From an uncultured Myxococcales bacterium (GTDB lineage: Bacteria; Myxococcota_A; UBA9042): DNA of 64,000 bases. Shown one piece after another: positions 63,641 to 64,000 of the stretch; positions within the stretch are counted from its first letter, which is position 1; each line of letters starts with the position of its first letter. The notes under the pieces were generated by a model. It was not told where the DNA came from. It worked only from the letters and a program-made list of their open reading frames with translations, and did not search any database. The stretch covers positions 1 to 64,000 of the forward strand of contig CAIMEY010000074.1 in NCBI GenBank assembly GCA_903840165.1. Reading direction: 5' to 3'. A program made the translations under genes and the position numbers.

Positions 63641-64000
63641 GTATGCCGCTGCCCGCGACGCACTTTGACATCAACCATCCCTTGCAACCAGGTGTAATGG
63701 TTGTAGAAGCTAGCGCTGGGACCGGCAAGACTTGGAGCATTGCCAGTCTGGTACTCCGGCTGATTGCCGAAGGCCGCGCCCGCATCGATCGCATCCTGGT
63801 GATGACCTTTACCGTTGCAGCGACTGGGGAATTGCGCGAACGGATCCGCGCCCGCTTAGCTGAGGCCGAGGCCCATTGGGGCCAACCGGGCGATGACATC
63901 GTGTTGCAAGCCGTGCAGCAGTTGCCTGAGTCCACTAGCGTACGCTATCGCATTCAAAGCGCTTTGCGTGATTTTGACACGGCCGCAATCTACACGATCC
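63637..64000 (+). CDS. recB: Exodeoxyribonuclease V beta subunit (RecB), N-terminal part
   Basis: The first 121 residues of RecB, cut by the window edge. The ATG overlaps the recC stop. Walker A is ASAGTGKTWSI near residue 27, followed by LVLRLI. Motif Ia is MTFTVAATGELRERIRARL, where most RecB read NAA or EAA. RALRDFDT-like sequence then FDTAAIYTI leads to the expected HGF motif outside the window. RecB supplies the 3'-5' helicase and the nuclease. Order recC-recB matches many genomes. A recD, if present, would lie further right. Confidence 0.93.
   Translation, partial: MSMPLPATHFDINHPLQPGVMVVEASAGTGKTWSIASLVLRLIAEGRARIDRILVMTFTVAATGELRERIRARLAEAEAHWGQPGDDIVLQAVQQLPESTSVRYRIQSALRDFDTAAIYTI

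Overview
The window is a GC-rich bacterial chromosome segment of ordinary core and accessory genes. I saw no rRNA, tRNA, CRISPR array, transposase or integrase. The best lineage clue is the family content. Two secreted proteins end in MYXO-CTERM-like tails (Gly-Cys motif, hydrophobic helix, Arg cluster). There are several long Cys-rich lipoproteins with CxxDxxCTxDxC modules, an FG-GAP/UnbV lipoprotein, a TIGR03790-type protein and an IgGFc-binding-like domain. Together these suggest a Gram-negative, diderm member of the Myxococcota or the wider former Deltaproteobacteria. That placement is inferred from family content, not from a phylogeny.

Left part (1-12600): the 3' end of purN and a complete purF. 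Convergent to them lies a long minus-strand run: a TetR regulator, two FtsX-type permeases, a LolA-like periplasmic carrier, an outer-membrane beta-barrel, a LolD-type ATPase, an N-formylglutamate amidohydrolase-like protein and a DUF4442 protein. Near-identical 13-bp sites lie before tetR and before the permeases, so TetR probably controls both. A tightly coupled plus-strand trio follows: MYXO-CTERM protein, alpha/beta hydrolase and class-I glutamine amidotransferase.

Middle part (12600-32100): a Cys-rich lipoprotein; an alpha/beta hydrolase lipoprotein behind a deoxyribose-phosphate aldolase with a His-rich repeat extension; and a eutB with no eutC beside it. Then come envelope genes: an FG-GAP/UnbV lipoprotein, a carboxypeptidase-regulatory plus PDZ protein, a tandem DsbA-like protein with one dead domain, and a ricin/MVL/DUF4476 lectin. 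RlmN and a Ski2-like helicase follow.

Envelope transport block (30880-43430): an outer-membrane protein, an MlaC-like carrier, an HpnN-like RND protein and a lipoprotein form one operon. A GT4 glycosyltransferase follows. A second RND paralogue lies convergent to it, and the two coding 3' ends overlap by 107 bp. An ECF sigma factor, a zinc-finger/FecR anti-sigma and a predicted outer-membrane protein form a separate unit.

Right part (43440-64000): an MsrB-MsrA fusion, a 33-residue Lys-rich protein, an Asp/Gly-rich lipoprotein, an orphan phage-type tail tube protein, a cysteine synthase-rhodanese fusion, a giant Cys-rich protein, an MFS transporter, a TIGR03790 protein, a double PsiF protein, an IgGFc-like lipoprotein, recC and the start of recB. 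The dominant theme is envelope traffic and surface-exposed protein, with two separate candidate lipid-export systems.
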